Shown here: one piece after another, positions 55,968 through 63,870 of the stretch
Position numbering within the stretch: position 1 is the first letter of the stretch
Layout of the letters: each line of letters opens with the position of its first letter
DNA from: Kordia sp.
GTDB lineage: Bacteria; Bacteroidota; Bacteroidia; Flavobacteriales; Flavobacteriaceae
Direction of reading: 5' to 3'
DNA: 64,000 nucleotides
Assembly (NCBI RefSeq): GCF_022447245.1
Contig: NZ_JAKVBC010000002.1
Coordinates: 218,278 to 282,277 of the forward strand
Program-made: the position numbers and the translations under genes
Notes under the pieces: model-generated
What the model saw: the letters and a program-made list of their open reading frames with translations, nothing else
The model's database searches: none
What the model was told of the DNA's origin: nothing

Positions 55968-57713
55968 ATGACGACTAAATTTACTCAGAAGTGTTTTTCC
56001 CTTTTATCAGGAGATATGCTGTTTTCCTCCGTATTTTTTTTCTTCTGTGCTTTTTCTTTTGCACAACAAGAATTTGAATTTAGTATTCCTGATTCGCTAC
56101 AGCCTAAATCATATATAGAACTGAAAGCCTCTTTTGATGCTGATAAAAAAGATTCTTTAAGTAGATATGTATATGCAAAATCGTATATCGCTAAAGCAAC
56201 TCAAGATGATAACCGATTAGAAATGACAAAAGGTTATGAATTGTTAGGATTTGCTCATCATCATAATTACAGAAAAAGTTTTTCCTATTATGATAAAGCT
56301 ATCGAAATCAGCAAGAATTTAAATAACAAACACTATCCTGCAATATTATACATATATAAAGGTGCTATATTATCTGAAAAGAACAACTATAAAGAAGCTC
56401 TAGAGAACCACTTAAAAGCTCTAGAGTATGCGGAGGCAAATAATAATGTAGAACTAGCATATGTTACCAAACATAATATAGCTATTTTAAAAAAGCATTT
56501 GGAATTGTATGATGAAGCTTTAGAAATTTTTAAGGAATGTTATGAATATGAAGTTAATAATCCTGATAGAGATGAATATGATTTTTTACAATCACATTTT
56601 TCTCTTGCCGAAATTTATATAGAAAAGAACACAATAGATTCGGCTGTAAAATATAATACCAAAGGATATAATTTAGCACTCAAACTCGATAAACGCTACT
56701 GCAAATCTTTTATATTAAACGAAGGACTCATTGCTTTTCATAAAAAAAATTACCGACAAACAATTGAAAAAATAAGCAAGGTAGTTGACTCCTTAGGGGA
56801 CGAAATCCCAACTCGTGTTCCAATGAATGGCTTTTTTCACCTAGCAAAAGCTTATGATTCTTTAAAGCAAAAAGAAAAAGCAGTTGTTTATTATAAAAAA
56901 GTAGATTCTATTTTTACAGCACATCCTTATAGTTTTACTACAAACTTAATAGATACTTACAAGGCTTTGTTTAGTTACTACAGAGCTACAGATGACAAGG
57001 CAAATGAAGCTTATTATATTGATAAGGCGTTGCTTGCATCGGATATTTATAAAGAAGACTACAGAGCATTAAGTAATAAAATTATAAAGACTTTTGACCG
57101 AAGAGATTTACTTGAAAAACAAAAAGAACTAAATAAAGCACTGAATCAAAAGGATAAAAAATACTCTACTTTAAAGCTTTTTGCCTTCATTTTTATAGCC
57201 CTTTTTAGCATTGCAATTATAGTATTTTATTATAAGCAACGACAAATTAAAAGACGCTTTCAAGAACTTGTCGAAAAACATGAAAAAGCTGTAAAAGCTA
57301 AACAAAATCTTACACAGATTACAAATGAGGATGAAAAACAAATTGGCTTAGCAGATGATATTATTGAACAAATCTTAGTATCGCTTTGTAATTTTGAAGA
57401 AAAACACACATATATTAAACCAGATATTACACTACCTAATTTATCCAAACGTTTCAAAACTAATTCCGCTTATCTTTCTAGAGTAATCAACACCTACAAA
57501 AACAAAAAATTTGCTGAATATTTGAATGATTTACGTGTAGATTATGCTATTGAAAAGATTCAGTCTGATAAACATTTTAGATTATACACTATTAAAGCAA
57601 TTGCGATTGAAGTTGGTTTTAATAATTCACAATCATTTGCAAGAGCCTTTAAACGGAAAACTGGAATTAAGCCTTCCGATTTCATAAAACAATTGGAAAG
57701 TATCTCAACCTAA
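55968..57713 (+). CDS. Membrane-bound TPR sensor / AraC-type transcriptional regulator
   Basis: A 581-residue one-component regulator. A signal-like helix (about 17-33, 'FSFAQQ') leads to TPR repeats over about 60-340 ('AILKKHLELYDEALEIFKEC', 'AVVYYKKVDSIF'), which should be periplasmic. A membrane helix follows at about 400-422 ('LFAFIFIALFSIAIIVFYY'), a coiled region, and a C-terminal AraC-type helix-turn-helix domain (about 475-575, 'IKAIAIEVGFNNSQSFARAF', 'KTGIKPSDF'). Such proteins turn a periplasmic signal into transcription without a kinase. It lies just upstream of the two GG-leader peptide genes on the same strand and shares the CAATTTATAAATTG site with them, so it is the likely regulator of the cluster (inference). 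Confidence 0.85.
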   Translation: MTTKFTQKCFSLLSGDMLFSSVFFFFCAFSFAQQEFEFSIPDSLQPKSYIELKASFDADKKDSLSRYVYAKSYIAKATQDDNRLEMTKGYELLGFAHHHNYRKSFSYYDKAIEISKNLNNKHYPAILYIYKGAILSEKNNYKEALENHLKALEYAEANNNVELAYVTKHNIAILKKHLELYDEALEIFKECYEYEVNNPDRDEYDFLQSHFSLAEIYIEKNTIDSAVKYNTKGYNLALKLDKRYCKSFILNEGLIAFHKKNYRQTIEKISKVVDSLGDEIPTRVPMNGFFHLAKAYDSLKQKEKAVVYYKKVDSIFTAHPYSFTTNLIDTYKALFSYYRATDDKANEAYYIDKALLASDIYKEDYRALSNKIIKTFDRRDLLEKQKELNKALNQKDKKYSTLKLFAFIFIALFSIAIIVFYYKQRQIKRRFQELVEKHEKAVKAKQNLTQITNEDEKQIGLADDIIEQILVSLCNFEEKHTYIKPDITLPNLSKRFKTNSAYLSRVINTYKNKKFAEYLNDLRVDYAIEKIQSDKHFRLYTIKAIAIEVGFNNSQSFARAFKRKTGIKPSDFIKQLESIST

Positions 57714-57746
57714 ATTTAGAATTTTAAAGTTCTCATAAAAAACACA

Positions 57747-57764
57747 TGCAATTTATAAATTGCA
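57747..57764. promoter_or_regulatory. Operator palindrome before the first peptide gene
   Basis: TGCAATTTATAAATTGCA is an 18-bp perfect palindrome. Its core CAATTTATAAATTG equals the site before the regulator gene. The centre lies 52-53 bp upstream of the -7 element, the same as in the second copy. Confidence 0.65.
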
Positions 57765-57807
57765 CTAACGACACTAGAAAACATGCGGGGTTTCTCAAAA
57801 CTTGCAA

Positions 57808-57815
57808 TACTTTTA
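57808..57815 (+). promoter_or_regulatory. -7-like element of the first peptide gene
   Basis: TACTTTTA differs from TAnnTTTG in the last base. No -33 TTG at the right distance is present, which suits a promoter that needs an activator. Confidence 0.45.
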
Positions 57816-57852
57816 CAGCAAATCACAAAACTATTTGACTATGCACAATAAA

Positions 57853-58020
57853 ATGAAAAAACGGTTAAAATTACAGAAACTTAGTATTGCTACTTTAACA
57901 AAATTAAATACAATTAAAGGAGGAACCATGTCGATTACTACTTGTGGGACGATGGGAGGAGACACATCTGATTGCGATGAAAAATCAAAACCAAAAACTA
58001 TATGTCTAGACTGTTATTAA
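57853..58020 (+). CDS. GG-leader ribosomal peptide precursor 1 (class I lanthipeptide-like leader)
   Basis: A 55-residue peptide. The leader 'KLQKLSIATLTKLNTIKGG' has the Bacteroidota pattern KLxLxKxxIAxLxxLxxIKGG known from GG-leader natural product and class I lanthipeptide precursors; cleavage after Gly-Gly is expected. The core of 31 residues is rich in Ser/Thr, Gly and Cys, with Cys at core positions 7, 17, 27 and 30 and a C-terminal 'CLDCY'. An ATG 12 bp upstream (57841) is also in frame. There is no modification enzyme next to it; the product could be unmodified or modified by an enzyme elsewhere. The AraC regulator lies upstream and a terminator at 58088 follows. Confidence 0.82.
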   Translation: MKKRLKLQKLSIATLTKLNTIKGGTMSITTCGTMGGDTSDCDEKSKPKTICLDCY

Positions 58021-58087
58021 TCCAACAATAACACATTTACAAACTTATTGTGAATTAATGTAAAACTGATTATTATTAAAAACTAAG

Positions 58088-58120
58088 AAATCCCAATCGT
58101 TTAAGATTGGGGTTTTATTT
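58088..58120 (+). terminator. Terminator after the first peptide gene
   Basis: An 11-bp stem (58088-58098 with 58105-58115, one G-U pair) with a 6-base loop and a T-rich tail (TTTTATTTTTT). Confidence 0.8.
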
Positions 58121-58495
58121 TTTATCACTTTGTAAAATATTATACATACTGTTTTTAGACATATTGACTTTTGAAGCATATATATTTCCTACGTTCATCA
58201 ATCTGTAGTATTTTGTAAGTTTTGATGCAAACGAATTTATCCAACACAATACATTTCTTCTAAAATTAATTTTCATTCTTGCACTTACAACATTTCTTTA
58301 CATTTAAGTTATCTACCATTTTTTGAATAAGTCAATTTTTTAGCTTGTTAGGATTTTATTAAATAAACATATAGACAACATAATTTGTAAGATATTTTAA
58401 ATAAAAAACAGAAATTCAACCTTTTAACACTACAAAATAATTGAAAAATACCTTGACATAAACTTGTGGCGTTAAGACCATCATAAAAAAACGCA

Positions 58496-58513
58496 TGCAA
58501 TTTATAAATTGTA
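58496..58513. promoter_or_regulatory. Operator palindrome before the second peptide gene
   Basis: TGCAATTTATAAATTGTA: the 14-bp core CAATTTATAAATTG (58498-58511) is unchanged, with one change in the flank. It has the same distance to the -7 element as in the first copy. Confidence 0.65.
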
Positions 58514-58556
58514 CAAACGAAGCTAGAAAACATGCAGGCTTTGCCAAAACTTACAA

Positions 58557-58564
58557 TACTTTTA
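58557..58564 (+). promoter_or_regulatory. -7-like element of the second peptide gene
   Basis: TACTTTTA, identical to the first copy and 749 bp from it, again without a proper -33 element. Confidence 0.45.
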
Positions 58565-58601
58565 CAACGAATCACAAAATTATTTGACTATGCGTAACAA
58601 A

Positions 58602-58757
58602 ATGAAAAAACAGTTAAGATTACAGAAACTTAGTATTGCTGCTCTAACAAATTTAAACACTATTAAAGGAGGAACTATGTCGTTCACAGGTTGTGGAAGT
58701 ATTGGATCTTTAGATGGATGCGATGAAAAAACTAAACCAAACACAAAATGCGATTAA
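58602..58757 (+). CDS. GG-leader ribosomal peptide precursor 2
   Basis: A 51-residue peptide gene, short enough to be missed by common length cutoffs. The leader 'LRLQKLSIAALTNLNTIKGG' is nearly identical to that of precursor 1; the core of 27 residues has Cys at positions 7, 16 and 26. Shared core residues are TMS-x-T-x-CG, then CDEK-x-KP-x-T-x-C. The four-Cys end of precursor 1 is absent. An ATG at 58590 is also in frame. A paralogue produced by tandem duplication and then altered in the core, as seen when peptide repertoires diversify. Confidence 0.82.
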   Translation: MKKQLRLQKLSIAALTNLNTIKGGTMSFTGCGSIGSLDGCDEKTKPNTKCD

Positions 58758-58809
58758 ACTTCTGTCTGCTAAAACAAAGTATATTACACATCCGATTATT
58801 ATGAAATTA

Positions 58810-58840
58810 AAAAATCCCAATTTGAAAAATTGGGATTTTT
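58810..58840. terminator. Bidirectional terminator between precursor 2 and the TolC gene
   Basis: An 11-bp or longer stem (58813-58823 with 58827-58837) flanked by A and T runs, between the convergent ends at 58757 and 58868. Confidence 0.8.
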
Positions 58841-58867
58841 TGTTTGCAATTTTCCCTTTTTATAACA

Positions 58868-60268
58868 TTACAACATATTCGCCATAATGTTAAATAAATT
58901 GGCTTTGGTAGTGAAGTATTTATTTTCCAAATCAATGGCTTTTATTTTGTTTTCTATGAGTTTTGCTTCGCGTGAATTCACCAAAAACAAGGAACTTTCT
59001 CCTAAAAAGAATTTGCGTTCTTCTGCCTTTAACATGACTTCATAATCATCGACCAATTCTTGCGTAAGCTGGTTTTGCAATTGATAGGACTCTATTTCTT
59101 GTGTTACCGCATCTATTTTGTTTTTTAGATTGACACGCGTTGTCGTACGCTCAAATTCTACATCTTGTAACTTTAGCTTTGCCAAGCGCAAATCTCCACG
59201 TTCTTTTCGCAAGAATAGTGGAAAACTAATGTTCAGTCCAGCTTTGTAATTCTGTGTATTAAACGCTCCTGTTTCATCAGGTGTTTGCGTCAAAAAATTG
59301 TATTGCAAATCAATTTTTGGCAATAAATTATTTTGCTTTAAACGCTTGTTGAGCATCAAACTTTCATACTTTAAATTGAGCGATTGCATTTTTGGATGCG
59401 CTTCTACATCAAAATCTGCACGATCAAATCCTGTAACATTTAAAACGTCATCGATTCGAGTGAACGTTTCTATATCTGGACGTATAGACGGGCGCAATTC
59501 CACAGGCGTATCATTGTTTAACCACAAAAAATTCGACAATTGCAACGACGATTTTATGTACTTGATGCGTGCTTTTTCTAAATTGAGCTTTCGTGTGTTG
59601 AGCGTTAAACGTGCTTCTAAAGTATCAATCGCTGCTTTTTCACCTTCTCGGTAACTTTTCTTAATTCCATCAAAGCGCAATTGTGCATTGGATAGAAACG
59701 ATTGATACACTTCACGATTTCGATAGGATTTTAACCATTTGAAATACATAATAGAAGCTTCGTACAATATTTCATTAACTAACAACTGTTGATCTGCTTG
59801 CGCTTGCTGTGTAAATAGTTTTGCTTGTTTTAGCATTACCATTCGCTCATTCATCAACAATCCTTTTGCCAAAGACACCGAAACACCTGCGCTATACAAA
59901 CCATCGGTTGGCACATTGAATTCTGGGTTTAGAAATTCTCCTGTATTTTCTTCAAAGTTTGCTTTGAATTCTATACCGTACCAAGTTGGAATTTTAAATG
60001 TTGCGTTCAACTTATCGTAATATTCAGTTTTTTTGAATTTTTTACGATCGTAGTCCACTTCCAGTTTCGGATCAAACGCACCACGTGCTTTTAGCAATTT
60101 TGCTTCACTTTCGTTAATGATCAAATTTGCTTGCTTTACAATGGGATGATACGTTTTTACATAGCCTAAATATTCATCCAAAGACATAATAGAATCTAAC
60201 GGATTGTCAATTTGCGCCATGATATTTCCACTGAAAAGTAATATAAGTAACAAAAAAATAGATCTCAT
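58868..60268 (-). CDS. TolC family outer membrane channel (export operon)
   Basis: A 466-residue TolC-like protein with signal peptide (1-18, 'GNIMAQ') and long helical hairpins ('SLDEYLGYVKTYHPIVKQ' at the start, 'VDDYEVMLKAEERKFFLGES' near the end). It is the outer membrane end of the ABC-HlyD-TolC operon, 2 bp after the HlyD gene. It is distinct from the TolC at 3500-4933. Convergent to the peptide genes, so a role in their export is plausible but unproven. Confidence 0.92.
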   Translation of the reverse strand: MRSIFLLLILLFSGNIMAQIDNPLDSIMSLDEYLGYVKTYHPIVKQANLIINESEAKLLKARGAFDPKLEVDYDRKKFKKTEYYDKLNATFKIPTWYGIEFKANFEENTGEFLNPEFNVPTDGLYSAGVSVSLAKGLLMNERMVMLKQAKLFTQQAQADQQLLVNEILYEASIMYFKWLKSYRNREVYQSFLSNAQLRFDGIKKSYREGEKAAIDTLEARLTLNTRKLNLEKARIKYIKSSLQLSNFLWLNNDTPVELRPSIRPDIETFTRIDDVLNVTGFDRADFDVEAHPKMQSLNLKYESLMLNKRLKQNNLLPKIDLQYNFLTQTPDETGAFNTQNYKAGLNISFPLFLRKERGDLRLAKLKLQDVEFERTTTRVNLKNKIDAVTQEIESYQLQNQLTQELVDDYEVMLKAEERKFFLGESSLFLVNSREAKLIENKIKAIDLENKYFTTKANLFNIMANML

Positions 60269-60270
60269 AG

Positions 60271-61623
60271 TTATTTCTTCTTAGCGGCTTTGTTTTTGTC
60301 TTCTGGTTGATAATAATTTGGAGGAAAACTGTTCAATTGACGCCACAGTTCAAACCAAATTGGCACGTCATCTAATAGTGCAATTGTTTTTGCACCTGAA
60401 CCTACTCGGATTGCTTTTGGCCATTCGTGATCGTCTTTATCTGGCGCTAATAATATTCTGTATTTACCATTTTCACTGATAAAGTTTTCAATAGCTACTA
60501 CTTTTGCTCCATAGGTTCCATAAGAGATATTTGGCCATCCACTAAAGACAATTGCTGGCCATCCATCAAATTCTACACGTACTTTTTCACCAATATGTAT
60601 CAGTGGCAAATCAATTGGACGCACAAAACTTTCAACTGCCAACTCATAATTTGACGGCATAATACTTACCAATTGCTCTCCTTCTTTGAATGTTTCTCCA
60701 ATTCCGCCTTTGAGTGCTTTATTGATAAAACCATCTTGAGGCGCCAATATGTAAAGTAAACCACTACGTACTTTATAATTGGTATACTGATTCTCTAGTT
60801 TCGTCACTTGTGCTTCTGTATCATATTGACTCGATTGTGCGGTAAACATATCGCTTTGCGCTTTTGAGATTTTATCTGCGTAAATAGCTTTTGTGCGCGA
60901 TAATTCTATTTGCGCATTGATGATGTCATTTTTATTTGCCAAGTATTTATTTTCAAGAGAAATTAGTTTTGCTTGTGTTTCTTGCAATTTCAAGCGCTTT
61001 TCTTCTACATCTTTCACAGCCGCCAAACCTTCTTTTTCTAGGGTAACAGCACGATCATAACGCGTTTTTGCTATTTTTTCATTGATGCGCCCTGCTTCCA
61101 CATCAATACTATCTCCTTTAATTTTAAGTTTCGCTTGCAACAACTTATTTTCTGTTTGCTCTAGTTTTAGGTCTCTTTCGCGCAATAACGCATTTACTTG
61201 ACGCTCTAAGGCATTGATTTTTCCTTTGTAAGCTACTACAGAAGAAGATTTTGCTTTGATTTGCTCGTTTGTTCGCTCTACCAATTTATCGTCAAAGTAT
61301 TCACTTTTTATTTCTGATATTTTTAAGATAGTATCTCCTTTATGAACCGAATCGCCTTCTTGTACGTACCATTGTTCGATACGACCTGGAATTTGTGATT
61401 GAATTGTTTGTGGACGCTGATCTGGTCGCAAGGTTGTTACTTGCCCTTGACCTGATATGTTTTGTGTCCACGGAAGAAACAATACAATAATTACAATAAC
61501 TGCAAACACAAATAAGAATCGGTTTAACTGTCGATAATACCTCTTATTAAAGACAAGCTTGCCAGATGCGTAATGCGTAAGTTTTACCTTTTTATTCAAC
61601 TGATTATGTGAAATATTTAGCAT
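60271..61623 (-). CDS. HlyD family membrane fusion protein (export operon)
   Basis: A 450-residue adaptor with an N-terminal soluble stretch, one helix (about 32-52, 'FLFVFAVIVIIVLFLPW'), a lipoyl half ('PQTIQSQIPGRIEQWYVQEGD'), a long coiled coil (about 105-285), the second lipoyl half ('YILAPQDGFINKALKGGIGE') and a beta-barrel. It bridges the ABC protein (61626-63287, 2 bp gap) and the TolC channel. The coiled coil is long, as in type I secretion HlyD proteins. The C-terminal end is Lys-rich. Confidence 0.93.
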   Translation of the reverse strand: MLNISHNQLNKKVKLTHYASGKLVFNKRYYRQLNRFLFVFAVIVIIVLFLPWTQNISGQGQVTTLRPDQRPQTIQSQIPGRIEQWYVQEGDSVHKGDTILKISEIKSEYFDDKLVERTNEQIKAKSSSVVAYKGKINALERQVNALLRERDLKLEQTENKLLQAKLKIKGDSIDVEAGRINEKIAKTRYDRAVTLEKEGLAAVKDVEEKRLKLQETQAKLISLENKYLANKNDIINAQIELSRTKAIYADKISKAQSDMFTAQSSQYDTEAQVTKLENQYTNYKVRSGLLYILAPQDGFINKALKGGIGETFKEGEQLVSIMPSNYELAVESFVRPIDLPLIHIGEKVRVEFDGWPAIVFSGWPNISYGTYGAKVVAIENFISENGKYRILLAPDKDDHEWPKAIRVGSGAKTIALLDDVPIWFELWRQLNSFPPNYYQPEDKNKAAKKK

Positions 61624-61625
61624 GT

Positions 61626-63287
61626 CTATAATTTTTTAACTTCTCCTTTTTCTAGTGTTATTAATTCTCCACAATTTGTTTTCCAGCGATCATTACTACT
61701 CACAACAATTAATGCCCACGGATTTGATTTGTCCGTGATAAAATCGATAATATCATTACTTTCATCCACATTAAATTGATCAAGTGGATCTTCAAGAATC
61801 AGCACTTTTGGTTTTTTGATAATGGCTCTTGCTAGTACTATTTTCTTTGAAATATTGTATGATATTTGCTTCCCTTCTGGATTTAGGATGGTTTTTAATC
61901 CTTGCGGTTGTTCTTTGATAAATTGTGTCAATCCGACTTTATCCAATGCCCAGAAAATGCGTTCATCTGATACATCTTCGTTTCCAAAAGCTAGATTTTC
62001 TCTTATTGTTCCTTCAAAAGGTGTTTCTTCAGAAAGTGACAGACCTAAGTGCGATCGGTAATGATTTAAGTGCAAACTTTCTATTGAGAACGTATTTACA
62101 TAAATGCTTCCGCCTGTTGGCGCAATAACACCTGCAATGGTTCGCAAGAGACTTGACTTTCCAGAACCGCTTTCCCCTTGAATCAAAATTCTACTACTTG
62201 GCTGAATTTTAAATGAAATATCTTTTAAGATTGGCTTTTCTTTTTCCTCAACTTCATAGAACACTTTGTCAAGCTCAATCGTCATTTCTTTTTCAAAGTT
62301 TGGCATTTCTCCTTCTTGTAGCTCCAAGCCTTTATCAACAACTTGCCCTAGCTTTTCAATAGATGTTAGTACATCATAAAAAGATTCTAATCCTACAATC
62401 AGTTTTTCGACAGAACCAATAACTAATAGAATAATGATTTCTGCCGCTACAAATTGTCCGATGTTCATTTCCTGATTCAGCACGAGTGCGCCTCCAATTA
62501 ATAACAGAGAAGCAGTCACCAGTACTTTAAAAGATATCATTTGAATAAACTGTATTACCAACACTCGGAAATGGCTTTCGCGCGCTTTTAAATATGCTTC
62601 CACAAGCACATCATTTTTTTTGAGTGCGAGACTTGTATTTCCTGAAAGCTTGAAACTTACCATTGTTCTTGCTACTTCCTGAATCCAGTGCGCTACTTTG
62701 TATTTATTTTTTGACTCCTCTAAACTTGTTTGCAAACCTCTACGAGCAGTGTATTTAAACACAACAAAAATTAAAGCCACTAACAAAACTCCGAAGATGA
62801 TAAAAAACGGATGATAGAATGATAATAGGATTAGTGCAAATAAAATCTGCAATAATGCTGAAGGCACATCAATTAATATTTTAGAAAGTCCTTTTTGAAT
62901 TGTTAAAGTATCAAAAAAACGGTTTGCTAACTCTGGTGGATAATAGTTACGCAACTCATCCATTCTGATTTTTGGAAAACGGTAGCTTAACTCAAATGAA
63001 GCGCGCATAAAAATACGTTGCTGAATCGTCTCAATAATTCGCAACTGCATTAATTGCAAAGCTCCTGAAAAAATAACTCCTAAGGTCACTAAAATCACAA
63101 GTACAAGCCAGGAAGTAGATACTTGAGCTCCTTGAATTAAATTTATAATCGATTGAATTCCCAATGGCAATGATAGCGCAACAATTCCTGCAAAGATGGC
63201 ATAGTACAGAATTTGAAAGATATCTTTCTTTTCTAATTGAAGTAAGCCAACAAAACGTTGCCAAGGTGATAATTGTGTATGTGCCAT
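61626..63287 (-). CDS. ABC exporter with degenerate ATPase domain
   Basis: A 553-residue half-transporter: six membrane helices in residues 15-300, then an ATPase domain (about 325-553). Walker A 'GESGSGKSSLLRTIAG' is intact, but the signature LSGGQ is replaced by 'ISYNISKKIVLARAI', Walker B reads 'VLILEDPLDQF' (Glu-Asp in place of Asp-Glu), and the H-loop His is replaced ('VVSSND'). There is no N-terminal C39 peptidase domain, so it cannot itself cleave a GG leader. The same degenerate motifs are, from memory, conserved in Flavobacteriia, so it is probably a slow or regulatory ATPase rather than a broken gene. First gene of the ABC-HlyD-TolC operon. Confidence 0.9.
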   Translation of the reverse strand: MAHTQLSPWQRFVGLLQLEKKDIFQILYYAIFAGIVALSLPLGIQSIINLIQGAQVSTSWLVLVILVTLGVIFSGALQLMQLRIIETIQQRIFMRASFELSYRFPKIRMDELRNYYPPELANRFFDTLTIQKGLSKILIDVPSALLQILFALILLSFYHPFFIIFGVLLVALIFVVFKYTARRGLQTSLEESKNKYKVAHWIQEVARTMVSFKLSGNTSLALKKNDVLVEAYLKARESHFRVLVIQFIQMISFKVLVTASLLLIGGALVLNQEMNIGQFVAAEIIILLVIGSVEKLIVGLESFYDVLTSIEKLGQVVDKGLELQEGEMPNFEKEMTIELDKVFYEVEEKEKPILKDISFKIQPSSRILIQGESGSGKSSLLRTIAGVIAPTGGSIYVNTFSIESLHLNHYRSHLGLSLSEETPFEGTIRENLAFGNEDVSDERIFWALDKVGLTQFIKEQPQGLKTILNPEGKQISYNISKKIVLARAIIKKPKVLILEDPLDQFNVDESNDIIDFITDKSNPWALIVVSSNDRWKTNCGELITLEKGEVKKL

Positions 63288-63371
63288 ATTTTTACGTTAA
63301 AAAGCGTTTCTTTTCTCTTTTTGTAAACTTAAAATGAACGTAAAAAAATTCAGTTTTAATATTTACAAGCG

Positions 63372-63453
63372 CAAATATAATAGTATTACTATTAACTTTG
63401 CATACAACAGTATTAATATTAACATTAATATAACTTATAGTATTGATATACAT
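63372..63453 (-). promoter_or_regulatory. Export operon promoter with three repeats
   Basis: TATATTTG on the minus strand (plus 63372-63379) matches TAnnTTTG, 84 bp before the ABC gene. Immediately upstream, overlapping it, is the palindrome TAATAGTATTACTATTA (63378-63394). Related sequences AGTATTAATATTAAC (63409-63423) and AGTATTGATATACAT (63439-63453) follow at 27- and 30-bp steps from AGTATTACTATTAAC (63382-63396). The overlap with the promoter suits a repressor, e.g. a TetR-type protein; no such gene is in the window. Confidence 0.5.
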
Positions 63454-63713
63454 GCACTTATGCATTAAAGATTTTAACAACTAAATTAACCCTAACAGAC
63501 TGATAAGCAAGGTTTTTTTATTTTTATATATAAAAAGAGGATAGTTATAATGCTTAAAATTTTGAACAAATTTTAGTGCTGAAGTAGTCTTTAAATCTAA
63601 AGAAATATTGACAATAAATACCTCTAAAGTAAATTCAAGTAAATCGTCTTTCACAATATTTCACTAAGAGTCTTCTTGTAAACAAATGAGATTTTAATAG
63701 AAACACTAGAAAC
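63454..63713. other. Intergenic stretch with no recognised gene
   Basis: About 260 bp of AT-rich DNA between the export operon promoter and the tRNA-Gln terminator. Only short frames; no repeat, RNA or protein gene was recognised. Confidence 0.5.
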
Positions 63714-63746
63714 AAAAAAAGTCCCAATCATGTTGATCGGGACTTT
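63714..63746 (-). terminator. Terminator after tRNA-Gln
   Basis: A 13-bp stem with one G-U pair (63718-63730 with 63734-63746) and a 3-base loop, followed by a run of T on the minus strand. It begins 4 bp beyond the tRNA 3' end. Confidence 0.85.
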
Positions 63747-63749
63747 CTG

Positions 63750-63822
63750 TTGGCCTACTAGGGCTCGAACCTAGACTCTTCTGGACCAAAACCAGACGTG
63801 TTGCCAGTTACACCATAGGCCA
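63750..63822 (-). tRNA. tRNA-Gln (anticodon TTG)
   Basis: A 73-base cloverleaf on the minus strand: acceptor stem TGGCCTA/TAGGCCA (7 bp), anticodon stem TCTGG/CCAGA around the loop TTTTGGT with anticodon TTG, and T-loop GGTTCGAGCC. CCA is not encoded. It is a single gene with its own promoter at 63840-63870 and a terminator at 63714-63746. Confidence 0.96.
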
Positions 63823-63839
63823 TTAGCGTAATGCGGTTG

Positions 63840-63870
63840 CAAATTTAAGACAAAGTTTCAAAAGTCCAAA
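63840..63870 (-). promoter_or_regulatory. Consensus Bacteroidota promoter of tRNA-Gln
   Basis: On the minus strand TTTG (plus 63867-63870), 19 bp, TAAATTTG (plus 63840-63847): a full match to TTTG-N19-TAnnTTTG, the clearest promoter in the window. The tRNA starts 18 bp downstream. The last 130 bp of the window (63871-64000) hold nothing recognisable. Confidence 0.7.

Larger units (their letters stand above)
57733..58757 (+). repeat. Tandem duplication of promoter region and peptide gene
   Basis: The unit 57733-58020 (operator, promoter, peptide gene) recurs at 58481-58757 at a constant offset of 749 bp with no gap before and through the leader-coding part. The copies differ by substitutions and then diverge in the core part of the peptide. 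The spacer 58021-58480 contains a terminator and no gene. Confidence 0.85.

Noticed and set aside
58348..58575. 75-codon Cys-rich minus-strand frame between the two peptide genes
   Set aside because: It lies antisense to the duplicated promoter and leader of the second peptide gene; the conserved features there are on the plus strand.
61626..63287. Exporter as a leader-cleaving peptidase-ABC transporter for the GG peptides
   Set aside because: The protein begins directly with membrane helices; the N-terminal C39 peptidase domain (about 150 residues) is absent.
63292..63480. 62-codon minus-strand frame upstream of the ABC exporter gene
   Set aside because: It runs through the promoter and repeat region, and its composition (Asn/Ile/Val-rich without a domain) follows the AT-rich DNA. 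No sign of a protein family.
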